The translations under genes and the position numbers were made by a program. The notes under the pieces are model-generated. The model had not been told where the DNA came from and did no database searches. It was given only the letters and a program-made list of their open reading frames with translations. Shown here in pieces: positions 12,724 through 25,817 of a DNA stretch of 64,000 nucleotides. Source of the stretch: Panulirus ornatus (Eukaryota > Arthropoda > Malacostraca > Decapoda > Palinuridae); the NCBI RefSeq assembly GCF_036320965.1, contig NC_092287.1:15757005-15821004 (forward strand). Reading direction: 5' to 3'. Position 1 is the stretch's first letter; the number at the start of each line of letters is the position of its first letter.

Positions 12724-12744
12724 TATATATATATATAAATATAT
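12724..12744. repeat. (TA)n microsatellite
   Basis: Short TA tract between the 5'UTR of copy F (-) and the head of copy G (+). It is the mirror of 7009-7032. Confidence 0.93.
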
Positions 12745-14480
12745 TTGGTAAACAGAGAAGAGGTAGTAAAAGCTTTGCGGAAGATGAAAGCCGGCAAGGC
12801 AGCAGGTTTGGATGGTATTGCAGTGGAATTTATTAAAAAAGGGGGTGACCGTATTGTTGACTGGTTGGTAAGGTTATTTAATGTATGTATGACTCATGGT
12901 GAGGTGCCTGAGGATTGGCGGAGTGCGTGCATAGTGCCATTGTACAAAGGCAAAGGGGATAAGAGTGAGTGCTCAAATTACAGAGGTATAAGTTTGTTGA
13001 GTATTCCTGGTAAATTATATGGGGAGGGTATTGATTGAGAGGGTGAAGGCATGTACAGGGCATCAGATTGGGGAAGAGCAGTGTGGTTTCAGAAGTGGTA
13101 GAGGATGTGTGGATCAGGTGTTTGCTTTGAAGAATGTATGTGAGAAATACTTACAAAAGCAAATGGATTTGTATATAGCATTTATGGATCTGGAGATGGT
13201 ATATGATAGATTTGATAGAGATGCTCTGTGGAAGGTATTAAGAATATATGGTGTGGGAGGCAAGTTGTTAGAAGCAGTGAAAGGTTTTTATCGAGGATGT
13301 AAGGCATGTGTACGTGTAGGAAGAGAGAAAAGTGATTGGTTCTCAGTGAATGTAGGTCTGCGGCAGGGGTGTGTGATGTCTCCATGGTTGTTTAATTTGT
13401 TTATGGATGGGGTTGTTAGGGAGGTGAATGCAAGAGTTTTGGAAAGAGGGGCAAGTATGAAGTCTGTTGGGGATGAGAGAGCTTGGGAAGTGAGTCAGTT
13501 GTTGTTCGCTGATGATACAGCGCTGGTGGCTGATTCATGTGAGAAACTGCAGAAACTGGTGACTGAGTTTGGTAAAGTGTGTGAAAGAAGAAAGTTAAGA
13601 GTAAATGTGAATAAGAGCAAGGTTATTAGGTACAGTAGGGTTGAAGGTCAAGTCAATTGGGAGGTGAGTTTGAATGGAGAAAAACTGGAGGAAGTGAAGT
13701 GTTTTAGATATCTGGGAGTGGATCTGGCAGCGGAAGGAACCATGGAAGCGGAAGTGGATCACAGGGTGGGGGAGGGGGCGAAAATTCTGGGAGCCTTGAA
13801 GAATGTGTGGAAGTCGAGAACATTATCTCGGAAAGCAAAAATGGGTATGTTTGAAGGAATAGTGGTTCCAACAATGTTGTATGGTTGCGAGGCGTGGGCT
13901 ATGGATAGAGTGGTGCGCAGGAGGATGGATGTGCTGGAAATGAGATGTTTGAGGACAATGTGTGGTGTGAGGTTGTTTGATCGAGTAAGTAACGTAAGGG
14001 AAAGAGAGATGTGTGGAAATAAAAAGAGCGTGGTTGAGAGAGCAGAAGAGGGTGTTTTGAAATGGTTTGGGCACATGGAGAGAATGAGTGAGGAAAGATT
14101 GACCAAGAGGATATATGTGTCGGAGGTGGAGGGGACCAGGAGAAGAGGGAGACCAAATTGGAGGTGGAAAGATGGAGTGAAAAAGATTTTGTGTGATCGG
14201 GGCCTGAACATGCAGGAGGGTGAAAGGAGGGCAAGGAATAGAGTGAATTGGAGCGATGTGGTATACCGGGGTTGACGTGCTGTCAGTGGATTGAATCAGG
14301 GCATGTGAAGCGTCTGTGGTAAACCATGGAAAGCTGTGTAGGTATGTATATTTGCGTGTGTGGACGTATGTATATACATGTGTATGGGGGTGGGTTGGGC
14401 CATTTCTTTCGTCTGTTTCCTTGCGCTACCTCGCAAACGCGGGAGACAACGACAAAGCAAAAAAGAAAGAAAAAAAAAAG
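12745..14480 (+). mobile_element. RTE-like LINE copy G, RT to 3' end
   Basis: Mirror of copy D. RT starts [21 protein letters not shown] (12745). A one-base insertion at GGGGAGG (near 13021) shifts the frame between 12745-13038 and 13019-14275. The 418-codon second piece is open to the natural C-terminus and holds FRSGRGCVDQ, LLFADDTALVADS, FRYLGVDLAA, YGCEAWAMDR and GHMERM. Motif A reads FMDLEMVYDRFDR. The 3'UTR (14276-14460) carries GCGCTACCTCGCAAACGCGG and ends in an A-rich tail and a TA tract. Confidence 0.92.
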
Positions 14481-14482
14481 AA

Positions 14483-14561
14483 CATATATATATATATATA
14501 TGTACTGCTTCCCTAAATACATCCCATATATACATATGTGGGATGTATTTACGGAAGCAGT
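14483..14561. repeat. TA tract and LINE snap-back hairpin
   Basis: A short TA tract (14483-14503) is followed by about 25 bases of LINE linker and its reverse complement. This is the mirror of the hairpin at 4152-4212. Confidence 0.8.
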
Positions 14562-15431
14562 GATGGCTTGCGCAAAAGATGTTTGTGGCATGAGAAGCTT
14601 GGGATGTGGGTTGATTAGAAAGGGTAGTTAGTGGTGGGATGAAGAGGTAAGATTATTAGTGAAAGAGAAGAAAGAGGCATTTGGACGATTTTTGCAGGGA
14701 AAAAATGCAAATGAGTGGGATATGTATAAAAGGAAGAGACAGGAGGTCAAGACTAAGGTGCAAGAGGTGAAAAAGAGGGCAAATGAGAGTTGGGGTGAGA
14801 GAGTATCATTAAATTTTAGGGAGAATAAAAAGATGTTCTGGATGGAGGTAAATAAAGTGCGTAAGACAAGGGAGAAAATGGAAACTTCAGTGAAGGGCGC
14901 AAATGGGGAGGTGATAACAAGTAGCGGTGATGTGAGGAGATGGGGTGAGTATTTTGAAGGTTTGTTGAATGTTTTTGATGATAGAGTGGCAGATATAGGG
15001 TGTTTTGGTCGAGGTGGTGTGCAAAGTGAGAGGGTGAAGGAAAATGATTTGGTACACAGAGAAGAGGTAGTAAAAGCTTTGCAGAAGATGAAAGCCGGCA
15101 AGGCAGCAGGTTTGGATGGTATTGCAGTGGAATCTATAAAAAAAAAAGGGGGTGACTGTATTGTTGAGCGGTTGGTAAGGTTATTTAATATATGTATGAT
15201 TCATGGTGAGGTGCCTGAGGATTGGCGGAGTGCGTGCATACTGCCATTGTACAAAGGCAAAGGGGATAAGAGTGAGTGCTCAAATTACAGAGGTATAAGT
15301 TTCTTGTGTATTCCTGGAAAATTATATTCGAGGGTATTGATTGTAAGGGTGAAGGCATGTACAGAGGATCAGATTGGGGAAGAGCAATGTGGTTTCAGAA
15401 GTGGTAGAGGATGTGTGGATCAGGTGTTTGC
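14526..15431 (+). mobile_element. RTE-like LINE copy H, linker plus RT front
   Basis: The LINE piece runs from CAKDVCGMRSLGCGLIRK through [15 protein letters not shown] and [14 protein letters not shown] to FRSGRGCVDQVFA, open at 14659-15430. It shares the private [18 protein letters not shown] variant with copy B, its mirror. It breaks at 15431-15432, sharing only CT with the inverted copy I. Copy B extends about 730 bp further in the 3' direction, so the two palindrome arms have different deletions at this point. Confidence 0.88.
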
Positions 15432-18237
15432 TCCATGTGCCCAAACCATTTCAAAACACCCTCTTCTGCTCTCTCAACCACGCTCTTTTTATTTCCACAC
15501 ATCTCTCTCACCCTTACGTTACTTACTCGATCAAACCACCTCACACCACACATTGTCCTCAAACATCTCATTTCCAGCACATCCATCCTCCTGCGCACAA
15601 CTCTATCCATAGCCCACGCCTCGCAACCATACAACATTGTTGGAACCACTATTCCTTCAAACATACCCATTTTTGCTTTCCGAGATAATGTTCTCGACTT
15701 CCACACATTCTTCAAGGCTCCCAGAATTTTCGCCCCTCCCCCACCCTATGATCCACTTCCGCTTCCATGGTTCCATCCGCTGCCAGATCCACTACCAGAT
15801 ATCTAAAACACTTCACTTCCTCCAGTTTTTCTCCATTCAAACTCACCTCCCAATTGACTTGACCCTCAACCCTACTGTACCTAATAACCTTGCTCTTATT
15901 TACATTTACTCTTAACTTTCTTCTTTCACACACTTTATCAAACTCAGTCACCAGCTTCTGCAGTTTCTCACATGAATCAACCACAAGCACTGTATCATCA
16001 GCGAACAACAACTGACTCACTTCCCAAGCTCTCTCATCCCCAACAGACTTCATACTTGCCCCTCTTTCCAAAACTCTTGCATTCACCTCCCTAACAACCC
16101 CATCCACAAACAAATTAAACAACCATGGAGACATCACACACCCCTGCCGCAAACCTACATTCACTGAGAACCAATCACTTTCCTCTCTTCCTACACGTAC
16201 ACATGCCTTACATCCTCGATAAAAACTTTTCACTGCTTCTAACAACTTGCTTCCTACACCATATATATTTAGTACCTTCCACAGAGCATCTCTATCAACT
16301 CTATCATATGCCTTCTCCAGATCCATAAATGCTACATACAAATCCATTTGCTTTTCTAAGTATTTCTCACATACATTCTTCAAAGCAAACACCTGATCCA
16401 CACATCCTCTACCACTTCTGAAACCACACTGCTCTTCCCCAATCTGATGCTCTGTACATGCCTTCACCCTCTCAATCAATACCCTCCCATATAATTTACC
16501 AGGAATACTCAACAAACTTATACCTCTGTAATTTGAGCACTTACTCTTATCCCCTTTGCCTTTGTACAATGGCACTATGCACGCATTCCGCCAATCCTCA
16601 GGCACCTCACCGTGAGTCATACATACATTAAATAACTTTACCAACCAGTCAACAACACAGTCATCCCCTTTTTTAATAAATTCCACTGCAATACCATCCA
16701 AACCAGCTGCCTTGCCGGCATTCATCTTCCGCAAAGCTTTTACTACTCTTCTCTGTTTACCAAATCATTTTCCCTAACCCTCTCACTTTGCACACCACCT
16801 CGACCAAAACACCCTATATCTGCCACTCTATCATCAAACACATTCAACAAACCTTCAAAATACTCACTCCATCTCCTTCTCACATCACCACTACCTGTTA
16901 TCACCTCCCCATTTGCGCCTTCACTGAAGTTCCCATTTGCCCCCTTGTCTTACGCACTTTATTTACCTCCTTCCAGAACATCTTTTTATTCTCCCTAAAA
17001 TTTAATGATACTCTCTCACCCCAACTCTCATTTGCCCTTTTTTTTCACCTCTTGCACCTTTCTCTCGACCTCCTGTCTCTTTCTTTTATACGTCTCCCAC
17101 TCAATTGCATTTTTTCCCTGCAAAAATCGTCCAAATGCCTCTCTCTTCTCTTTCACTAATACTCTTACTTCATCCCACCACTCACTACCCTTTCTAATCA
17201 ACCCACCTCCCACTCTTCTCATGCCACAAGCATCTTTTGCGCAATCCCTCACTTATTCCCTAAATACATCCCATTCCTCCCCCACTCCCCTTACTTCCAT
17301 TGTTCTCACCTTTTTCCATTCTGTACTCAGTCTCTCCTAGTACTTCCTCACACAAGTCTCCTTCCCAAGCTCACTTACTCTCACCACCCTCTTCACCCCA
17401 ACATTCACTCTTTTTTTCTGAAAACCCCTACAAATCTTCACCTTAGCCTCCAAAAGATAATGATCAGACATCCCTCCAGTTGCACCTCTCAGCACATTAA
17501 CATCCAAAAGTCTCTCTTTCGCGCGCCTGTCAATTAACACGTAATCCAATAACGCTCTCTGGCCATCTCTCCTACTTACATAAGTATACTTATGTATATC
17601 TCGCCTTTTAAACCAGGTATTCCCAATCATCAGTCCTTTTTCAGCACATAAATCTACAAGCTCTTCACCATTTCCATTTACAACACTGAACACCCCATGT
17701 ACACTAATTATTCCCTCAACTGCCACATTACTCACCTTTGCATTCAAATCACCCATCTCTATAACCCGGTCTCGTGCATCAAAACCACCAACACACTCAT
17801 TCAGCTGCTCCCAAAACACTTGCCTCTCATGATCTTTCTTCTCATGCCCAGGTGCATATGCACCAATAATCACCCATCTCTTTCCATCAACTTTCAGTTT
17901 TACCCATATTAATCGAGAATTTACTTTCTTACATTCTATCACATTCTCCCACAACTCCTGTTTCAGGAGTACTGCTACTCCTTCCCTTGCTCTTGTCCTC
18001 TCACTAACCCCTGACTTTACTCCCAAGACATTCCCAAACCACTCTTCCCCTTCACCCTTGAGCTTCGTTTCACTCAGAGCCAAAACATCCAGGTTCCTTT
18101 CCTCAAACATACTACCTATCTCTCCTTTTTTCACATCTTGGTTACATCCACACACATTTAGGCTCCCCAATCTGAGCCTTCGAGGAGGATGAGCACTCCC
18201 CGCGTGACTCCTTCTTCTGTTTCCCATTTTAGAAAGT
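15431..18237 (-). mobile_element. RTE-like LINE copy I, nearly full-length coding part
   Basis: Antisense LINE with its start Met at 18227 ([11 protein letters not shown]). The EN domain is open at 17337-18227: LNVCGCNQD, LSETKLKG, GAYAPGHEK, MGDLNAKV, LDYVLID, SDHYLLEAKV. A CAG to TAG change ends that piece at 17337. Frameshifts around 17040 and 16745 follow. The RT is open at 15712-16734 (340 aa; FRSGRGCVDQ, FMDLEKAYDRV, LRQGCVMSPWLFNLF, LLFADDTVLV) and reaches VLKWFGHMEQ before the junction at 15431. A partial 5'UTR lies at 18228-18286 and then a TA tract. It is the mirror of copy A. Confidence 0.92.
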
Positions 18238-18285
18238 TAGAAAAAAAAATACAAGGAGGGGAGGATTTCTGGCCCCCCGCTCCCG

Positions 18286-19147
<862 letters not shown>

Positions 19148-20026
19148 ATATTTTCGCTTGAGAAAATAACCAAAAGTTGTGTCGTATAATAGCGTCACGT
19201 AAAGAGCTTTGGAAAAAAGAAGTTCGCCAGCGTTATTCCACATCCTCACTGCGTCCTGCATACCATTTTTATGCCTCAACCTGGTTTAACGCGCTTTTAC
19301 CACTTCTCCATCCTCTCAAGTAGAGTTCACCTCCCTCGTCATACGATATTTCTTCTTTGGGATCGCATACGAAGAACGTCTGCTCTAAATGTATCAAACA
19401 CATTTATTACATACTACGTGGATGACATGTTAGATGACTCTTTTTTTCTTTCAAAATTCAATCTTTACTTATATATTCATACTTCTTTGTCATGGCAGAA
19501 AGATGCATTAAATGTATGCAATTACTTGACACTTACAATAAATCACGACTAAGAGTGAAAACTTAATATCATTCACTGTAAAGAAAAGGTTGGAGATGCA
19601 GGGCATCGATCCCCGTACCTCTCACATGCTAAGCGAGCGCTCTACCATTTGAGCTACATCCCCGTGTTGGCGAAAGGTATCAGGAGTCCTTCGCACTATG
19701 GTATACTTTGTACCCGGCCAAGAGAACCCCAGTGTATAGGTCTCAGCGTGACGTCACTCACAGAAAACGTTACCGTTTATACTTCAAAGAAACTGAGTGC
19801 CACGAGTGGGGGCCTAATGTATTAATTTACTCACGAAAGTTATCCTAGGAAAAGATGGAAAATGCGTACAAGAATCTTTAATTTAGATATATCTATTCTA
19901 TAATTTTCCTACCAACCTGTTTGTGTGCTGAATAAACTTTATCAGTGCGTCCGTTATAATGTGAATCCATGGTATGAATTTATCATTTTATGTACGTGAA
20001 AGTCTTGATCATGCTTCTACAGATAT
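19148..20026. repeat. Segment duplicated in inverted form at 35213-36081
   Basis: About 880 bp flanking the tRNA-Ala gene. It contains no recognisable gene apart from the tRNA. The same sequence lies in reverse orientation at 35213-36081; for example GATAAATTCAAACCATGG at 35250 pairs with the region near 19960. A more diverged third relative surrounds the tRNA at 54592 (shared GAGAAAATAACCAAAAG near 53970 and 19153). An open frame at 19271-19552 is unrecognised and probably fortuitous. Confidence 0.75.
19591..19663 (-). tRNA. tRNA-Ala (AGC)
   Basis: 73 nt cloverleaf on the minus strand. Acceptor GGGGATG pairs with CATCTCC (one G-T pair) and the discriminator is A. The D arm has GTAGCTCAAATGGTAGAGC (A box), the anticodon stem-loop GCTCGCTTAGCATGTGAG has anticodon AGC, and the T arm has CGGGGATCGATGCCCTG (B box). 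No intron and no encoded CCA, as expected for a eukaryotic nuclear gene. A TTTT Pol III stop lies a few bases downstream. It lies in the inverted duplication with the copy at 35571 and is identical to it across the 73 nt as far as I can read. Confidence 0.93.
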
Positions 20027-20313
20027 TTTTTTTTTTTTTTTTTTTTATACTTTGTCGCTGTCTCCTTTCTTTCAAACTATTCGCCATTTCCCGCATTAGC
20101 GAGGTAGCGTTAAGAGCAGAGGACTAGGCCTTTGAGGGAATAATCCTCACCTGGCCCTCTTCTCTGTTCCTTCTTTTGGAAAATTAAAAAAAAAAAAAAA
20201 CGAGAGGGGAGGATTTCCAGCCCCCCGCTCCCTCCCCTTTTAATCGCCTTCTACGACAAGCAGGGAATGCGTGACAGGTATTCTTTCTCCCCTATCCCCA
20301 GGGATAACATATA
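20027..20313 (-). mobile_element. Short LINE-derived element, copy S2
   Basis: Antisense copy with a T-run (A-tail) at 20027-20046. It then has TCGCTGTCTCC, ATTCGCCATTTCCCGCATT, GAGGTAGCGTTAAGAGCAG, CTTCTTTTGGAAAATTAAAA, GGAGGATTTCCAGCCCCC, CGCCTTCTACGACAAGC and CCCCTATCCCCAGGGAT. It is longer at the tail side than most copies, showing the transition to the LINE-like CTTTGTCGCTGTCTCC end. Confidence 0.82.
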
Positions 20314-20322
20314 TGTTGGAGG

Positions 20323-20325
<3 letters not shown>

Positions 20326-20401
<76 letters not shown>
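20326..20401. repeat. (TA)n microsatellite
   Basis: About 75 bp of TA repeats, followed by a T-run that is the antisense tail of the next LINE copy. Confidence 0.98.
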
Positions 20402-20409
<8 letters not shown>

Positions 20410-21776
20410 TTCTTTTTTTTTTTGCTTTGTCGCTGTCTCCCGCGTTTCCGAGGTAGCGCAAGGAAACAGACGAAAGAAATGGCCCAACCCACCCCCAATG
20501 CACATGTATATACATACGTCCACACGCAAATATACATACCTACACAGCTTTCCATGGTTTACCCCAGACGCTTCACATGCCCTGATTCAATCCACTGACA
20601 GCACGTCAACCCCGGTATACCACATCGATCCAATTCACTCTATTCCTTGCCCTCCTTTCACCCTCCTGCATGTTTAGGCCCCGATCACACAAAATCTTTT
20701 TCACTCCATCTTTCCACCTCCAATTTGGTTTCCCACTTCTCCTCGTTCCCTCCACCTCTGACACATATATCCTCTTGGTCAATCTTTCCTTACTCATTCT
20801 CTCCATGTGCCCAAACCATTTCAAAACACCCTCTCTGCTCTCTTAACCACGCTCTTTTTATTTCCACACATCTCTCTTACCCTTACGTTACTTACTCGAT
20901 CAAACCACCTCACACCACACATTGTCCTTAAACATCTCATTTCCAGCACATCCATCCTCCTGCGCACAACTCTATCCATAGTCCACGCCTCGTAACCATA
21001 CAACATTGTTGGAACCACTATTCCTTCAAACGTACCCATTTTTGCTTTCAGAGATAATGTTCTCGACTTCTACACATTCTTCAAGGCTCCCAGGATTTTC
21101 GCCCCCTCCCCCACCCTATGATCCACTTCCGCTTCCATGCTTCCATCCGCTGCCAGATCCACTCCCAGATATCTAAAACACTTTATTTCCTCCGGTTTTT
21201 CTCCATTCAAACTTACCTCCCAATTGAGTTGACCCTCAACCCTACTGTACCTAATTACCTTGCTCTTATTCACATTTACTGTTAACTTTCTTCTTTCACA
21301 CACTTTACCAAACTCAGTCACCAGCTTCTGCAGTTTCTCACATGAATCAGCCACCAGCGCTGTATCATCAGCGAACAACAACTGACTCACTTCCCAAGCT
21401 CTCTCATCCCCAACAGACTTCATACTTGCCCCTCTTTCCAAAACTCTTGCATTTACCTCCCTAACAACCCCATCCATAAACAAATTAAACAACCATGGAG
21501 ACATCACTCACCCCTGCCGCAAACCTACATTCACTGAGATCCAATCACTTTCCTCTCTTCCTACATGTACACATGCCTTACATCCTCGATAAAAACTTTT
21601 CACTGCTTCTAAGAACTTGCCTCCCACACCATATAGTCTTAATACCTTCCACAGAACATCTCTATCAACTCTATCATATGCCTTCTCCAGATCCATAAAT
21701 GCCACATACAAATCCATTTGCTTTTCTAAGTATTTCTCACATACATTCTTCAAAGCAAACACCTGATCCACACATC

Positions 21777-21779
<3 letters not shown>
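20402..21779 (-). mobile_element. RTE-like LINE copy J, RT middle to 3' end
   Basis: 5'-truncated antisense LINE starting at GCVDQVFALKNVCEKY beside a TA tract (21780). Open pieces are 21508-21779 (FMDLEKAYDRVDRD), 21070-21507 (WLFNLFMDGVV, LLFADDTALVADS, FRYLGVDLAADGS), 20821-21039 and 20606-20824 (MERMS, NWRWKDGVKKIL, end YRG). Breaks: TGA after LRQG at 21508-21510 (other copies have TGT, Cys), a stop after KNV (21070), and a one-base loss in the AEEG region (20833). The 3'UTR is 20424-20605. Confidence 0.9.
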
Positions 21780-21856
<77 letters not shown>

Positions 21857-21857
21857 T
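21780..21857. repeat. (TA)n microsatellite with T-run
   Basis: TA repeats to about 21847 and then a T-run. They lie between the 5' truncation of copy J and the tail of a short element. Confidence 0.98.
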
Positions 21858-21951
21858 TCATACGATTCGCCATTTCCCGCATTTGCGAGGTAGCGTTAAG
21901 AACAGAGGACTGGGCCTTAGAGGGAACATCCTCACCTGGCCCCCTTCTCTG

Positions 21952-21953
<2 letters not shown>
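21858..21953 (-). mobile_element. Short LINE-derived element, copy S3, 5' truncated
   Basis: It keeps only the tail half: ATTCGCCATTTCCCGCATTT, GAGGTAGCGTTAAGAACAG, CTCACCTGGCCCCCTTCTC. It then runs straight into a TA tract. Confidence 0.8.

Positions 21954-22031
<78 letters not shown>
21954..22031. repeat. (TA)n microsatellite plus T-run
   Basis: TA repeats 21954-21999 followed by about 32 T, the antisense tail of copy K. Confidence 0.98.
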
Positions 22032-22034
<3 letters not shown>

Positions 22035-22977
22035 CTTTGTCGCTGTCTCCCGCGTTTGCGAGGTAGCGCAAGGAAACAGACGAAAGAAATGGCCCAACCC
22101 CCCCCATACACATGTACATACACACGTCCACACACGCAAATATACATACCTACACAGCCTTCCATGGTTTACCCCAGACGCTTCACATGCCTTGATTCAA
22201 TCCACTGACATCACGTCAACCCCTGTATACCACATCGCTCCAATTCACTCTATTCCTTGCCCTCCTTTCACCCTCCTGCATGTTCAGGCCCCGATCACAC
22301 AAAATCCTTTTCACTCCATCTTTCCACCTCCAATTTGGTCTCCCTCTTCTCCTCGTTCCCTCCACCTCCGACACATATATCCTCTTGGTCAATCTTTCCT
22401 CACTCATTCTCTCCATGTGCCCAAACCATTTCAAAACACCCTCTTCTGCTCTCTCAAGCACGCTCTTTTTATTTCCACACATCTCTCTTACCCTTACGTT
22501 ACTTACTCGATCAAACCACCTCACACCACACATTGTCCTCAAACATCTCATTTCCAGCACATCCATCCTCCTGCGCACAACTCTATCCATAGCCCACGCC
22601 TCGCAACCATACAACATTGTTGGAACTACTATTCCTTCAAACATACCCATTTTTGCTTTCCGGGATAATGTTCTCGACTTCCACACATTTTTCAAGGCTC
22701 CCAAAATTTTCGCCCCCTCCCCCACCCTATGATCCACTTCCGCTTCCATGGTTCCATCCGCTGACAGATCCACTCCCAGATATCTAAAACACTTCACTTC
22801 CTCCAGCCTCTCACCATTCAAACTCACCTCCCAAATGACTTGACCCTCAACCCTACTGTACCTAATAACCTTGCTCTTATTGACATTTACTCTTAACTTT
22901 CTTCTTCCACACACTTTACCAAACTCCGTCACCAGCTTCTGCAGTTTGTCACATGAATCCGCCACCAGCGCTGTATC
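22032..22977 (-). mobile_element. RTE-like LINE copy K, 3' third
   Basis: 5'-truncated at RT motif C (DTALVADSCDKLQKLV). It is open without interruption from 22977 to the natural C-terminus at 22216: FRYLGVDLSADG, YGCEAWAMDRVV, FGHMERMSEERL, RGRPNWRWKDG. The 3'UTR is 22032-22215. Its 5' junction cuts into the minisatellite flank at 22978, so it was inserted into, or joined to, the inverted-repeat arm there. Confidence 0.9.
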
Positions 22978-23290
22978 ATGGCATAGCACCAATTACTGCT
23001 GATCGTCCTTGATTATATATGAAAACCTCATTATAGCATCAATTGGTGCAGATTGCCCGTGATTACGTATGAGAACCTCATTATAGCACCACTTGCTGTG
23101 GGTCGCCGTAAATTAACGAGGAGAGCCCCAGTAGAGCGCCAATTGCTGTGGATTATACTTGAATGTCTAGGAATACCCCTGTGTGGCACCATTTACCACA
23201 GACCGCCCTTGAATATATCATAAAAGCCTCGATATGGCGCCATTTACTGCAGATCGCCCTTAAATGTTATTAAATGTCTTGAAAAATCCC
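22978..23290. repeat. Minisatellite with about 50 bp units
   Basis: About six degenerate units of the type GCACCAATTACTGC, then GATCGCCCTTGAATAT, then AGGAAAGCCCC-like. The same unit recurs at 26240-26484 (inverted), 55665-56105 and 57800-58020. No coding potential. Confidence 0.78.
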
Positions 23291-23673
23291 GGTAGATTAC
23301 AAAAATACCAACGTAATACTCATTGTGTGATCTTACATTGGGGATAAAACATATGGCTACCCCTAATGTGTAGAGTATTCGATATACATATCCGATATAC
23401 AACCGTCTACATTTTCATCTACTCTTCCTACGACGAAATGCAGAGATAAATATCACTATAGTAATGCACATAGCAAAAACATCAATGGCTGTTTATGATA
23501 TGATCTTAGTTCAAGAGAATATGTTTTACACATGTCGAACCGCAGGGTTTACGTTGTAGCTGTTGAACCATCTGTCCACGCAGGCAAGACATGCATGATG
23601 ATATGTCACTGAAGAAATTATTTAGATTTCCAAGTATAAGGAACACCGGCGAGAAGTGAAACCACTCTTATCC

Positions 23674-23752
<79 letters not shown>

Positions 23753-23789
23753 TGTATGTTTGTGTGTGTTGTGTGTGTGTGTGTGTGTA

Positions 23790-23828
<39 letters not shown>

Positions 23829-23866
23829 TTGTGTGTGTGTTTGTGCGTAAACTCTACTCATATATC
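23291..23866. repeat. Inverted-repeat arm flank with (TG)n tract
   Basis: Unique-looking sequence followed by about 170 bp of TG repeats (23677-23850, with TTTG and TATG variants). The whole stretch is repeated inverted at 25697-26240, where the tract reads CA. No gene seen. Confidence 0.8.
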
Positions 23867-23867
23867 A

Positions 23868-25461
23868 TGTATCTACCACTTCTGAAACCACACTGCTCTT
23901 CCCCAATCTGGTGCTCTGTATATACCTTCACCCTCTCAATCAATATCCTCCTATACAATTTCCCAGGAATACTCAACAAACTTATGCCTCTGTAGTTTGA
24001 ACACTCACCTTTACCCCCTTTTCCTTCGTACAATGGCACTATGCATGCATTCCGCCATGATCCACACATACATTGAATATCCTAAGCAGCCAATCACCAA
24101 CACAGTCACCCCCTTTCTTAAACTCTACTACAACACCATCTACACCCCCGCCTTGCCGGATTTCATCATCTGGAAAGCTTTCACCACCTCTTCTCTCTTA
24201 ACCAAACCATTCTCCCTGACGCTCTCACTTCGCACACCACAACGACAAAAACACCTTACGTCCGCCACTCTATCGTCAAACATATTCAACAAACCTTCAA
24301 AATACTCACTCTATCTCCCTCTCACTTCAAAACTACCTGCTATCACTTCCCCTTTGCCCCTTTCACCGATGTTCCCATTTGTTCTCCTGTTTTACGCACG
24401 TTATTTACCTCCTTTCAAAACATCTTGACTTCCTGCCGCTTTCGTTTATAAATTTCCCAATCATTTGCACTCCTTTGTTGTAAGTATCGTATAAACGCCT
24501 CTCTTTTCTCTTTCACTAACAACTTCACCTTCCATCCTACCACTCACTACCTTTAATCTGCCCACCTCCCACCTTTCTCATGCCACATGCATCTTTTGCA
24601 CATGCCATCACTGCTTCCGTAAGTACATCCCATTCCTCACCTACTCCTCTCATGTCATTTGCTCACCTTGGCCATCCTACCCTCAATCTTTCCTGATACT
24701 CCCTCAGACAAATCTCTCCAAGCTCACTTACTCTCACCACATTCTTCTCCTCAACATTTCGTCTTCTGTTTTAAAACCTCTACAAATCTTTACCTTCGCC
24801 TTCACATGATAGTGATCAGACATCCTTCCAGCTGCCCTTCTCAGCACATTAACATCCATAAGTCTCTCTTTTACGCACCTATCTATTAGCGCGTAATCCA
24901 ATAATGCCCTTTGACCATCTCTCCTACTTATATACATATATCTAGGTGTATCTCTTTTTAAACTCAATATTCTCAATCACAAGTCTTCTTTTAGCATACA
25001 AATCCACAACCTCTTCACCACTTCTATTCGCAACATTGAATACCTCATGCACACCAATTATACCCTCAACAACCTCTTTATTCACCTTAGAATTTAAATC
25101 ACCCGATCTTGTGCACCAAAGCTGCTGAGACGCGCATTCAGCTGCTCTCAAAATACTCACCTCTCATGACCAGGTGCATAAGGACCAATGACCACCTATC
25201 TCTCTCCATTCACGTTCAGTTTTACCCATATCAGTCAAGAATTAACTTTCTTACACTCTATCAGACACTCCCACAGCTCCTGCTTCAGGAGTAGTGCTAC
25301 TCCTTCCTTAGCTCTTGTCCTTTCAACAACCCCTGACTTTTCTCGCAAAACTTTTCCAAAACATTCCTCCCCTTTACCTTTGAGCTTCGTTTCACTCATA
25401 GCCAGAACATCCAGGTTTCTTTCATCAAACATACAAACTATCTCTCCTTTCTTCTCATCTG
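23868..25461 (-). mobile_element. Old RTE-like LINE copy L, EN to RT front
   Basis: More diverged antisense LINE. EN pieces lie at 25235-25461 (LAMSETKLKGKGEECFGKVL, GVALLLKQELWECLIECKKVNS) and 24734-25160 (GDLNSKV, LLDYALIDR, MSDHYHVKAK). A broken linker follows, then the RT start 23854-24069 (RNACIVPLYEGKGGKGECSN, ISLLSIPGKLY, QIGEEQCGFRSGR). It is truncated at FRSGR. It lies between the two arms of an inverted repeat, close to its centre. Confidence 0.83.
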
Positions 25462-25696
25462 TCGAGATCTCAAAATTTGTCTGAAAACCTCCACATAAGA
25501 GGATGGACGTCCATCTCGTCGGAATGTGCAATATATGTACAGGATATGTAATGCAGGATGAACTTTGTTAGCGTAGGGTAAGTTTGCAATTGGGCAGAGT
25601 CTGTCATAAAGTTATGCTTTTTTGTTTAGAAAGAATTATATCAGTTAGCTGTGAGATTGTGTAAAACTATTATTTGTTATTCCCATTCCCTCTCTG
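25462..25696. other. No recognised feature
   Basis: About 235 bp between copy L and the right inverted-repeat arm. I see no gene or repeat relation here. Confidence 0.5.
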
Positions 25697-25760
25697 ATAC
25701 ATGAGTAGAGTTCACACAAACACACACACAAACACACACAAACACACAAACACACAAACA

Positions 25761-25817
<57 letters not shown>

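Noticed and set aside
19271..19552. 93-codon open frame in the tRNA-linked duplication
   Set aside because: I could not follow the same frame as an intact counterpart in the inverted copy at 35.7-36.0 kb; no recognisable motif.
22978..23290. CRISPR-like array
   Set aside because: Units are degenerate tandem repeats without constant repeats or unique spacers, and the DNA is eukaryotic.
23622..23995. Cys-Val and Thr-His open frames over TG/CA tracts, and Ser-Leu/Arg-Glu frames at 48571-48999
   Set aside because: Pure microsatellite readings.
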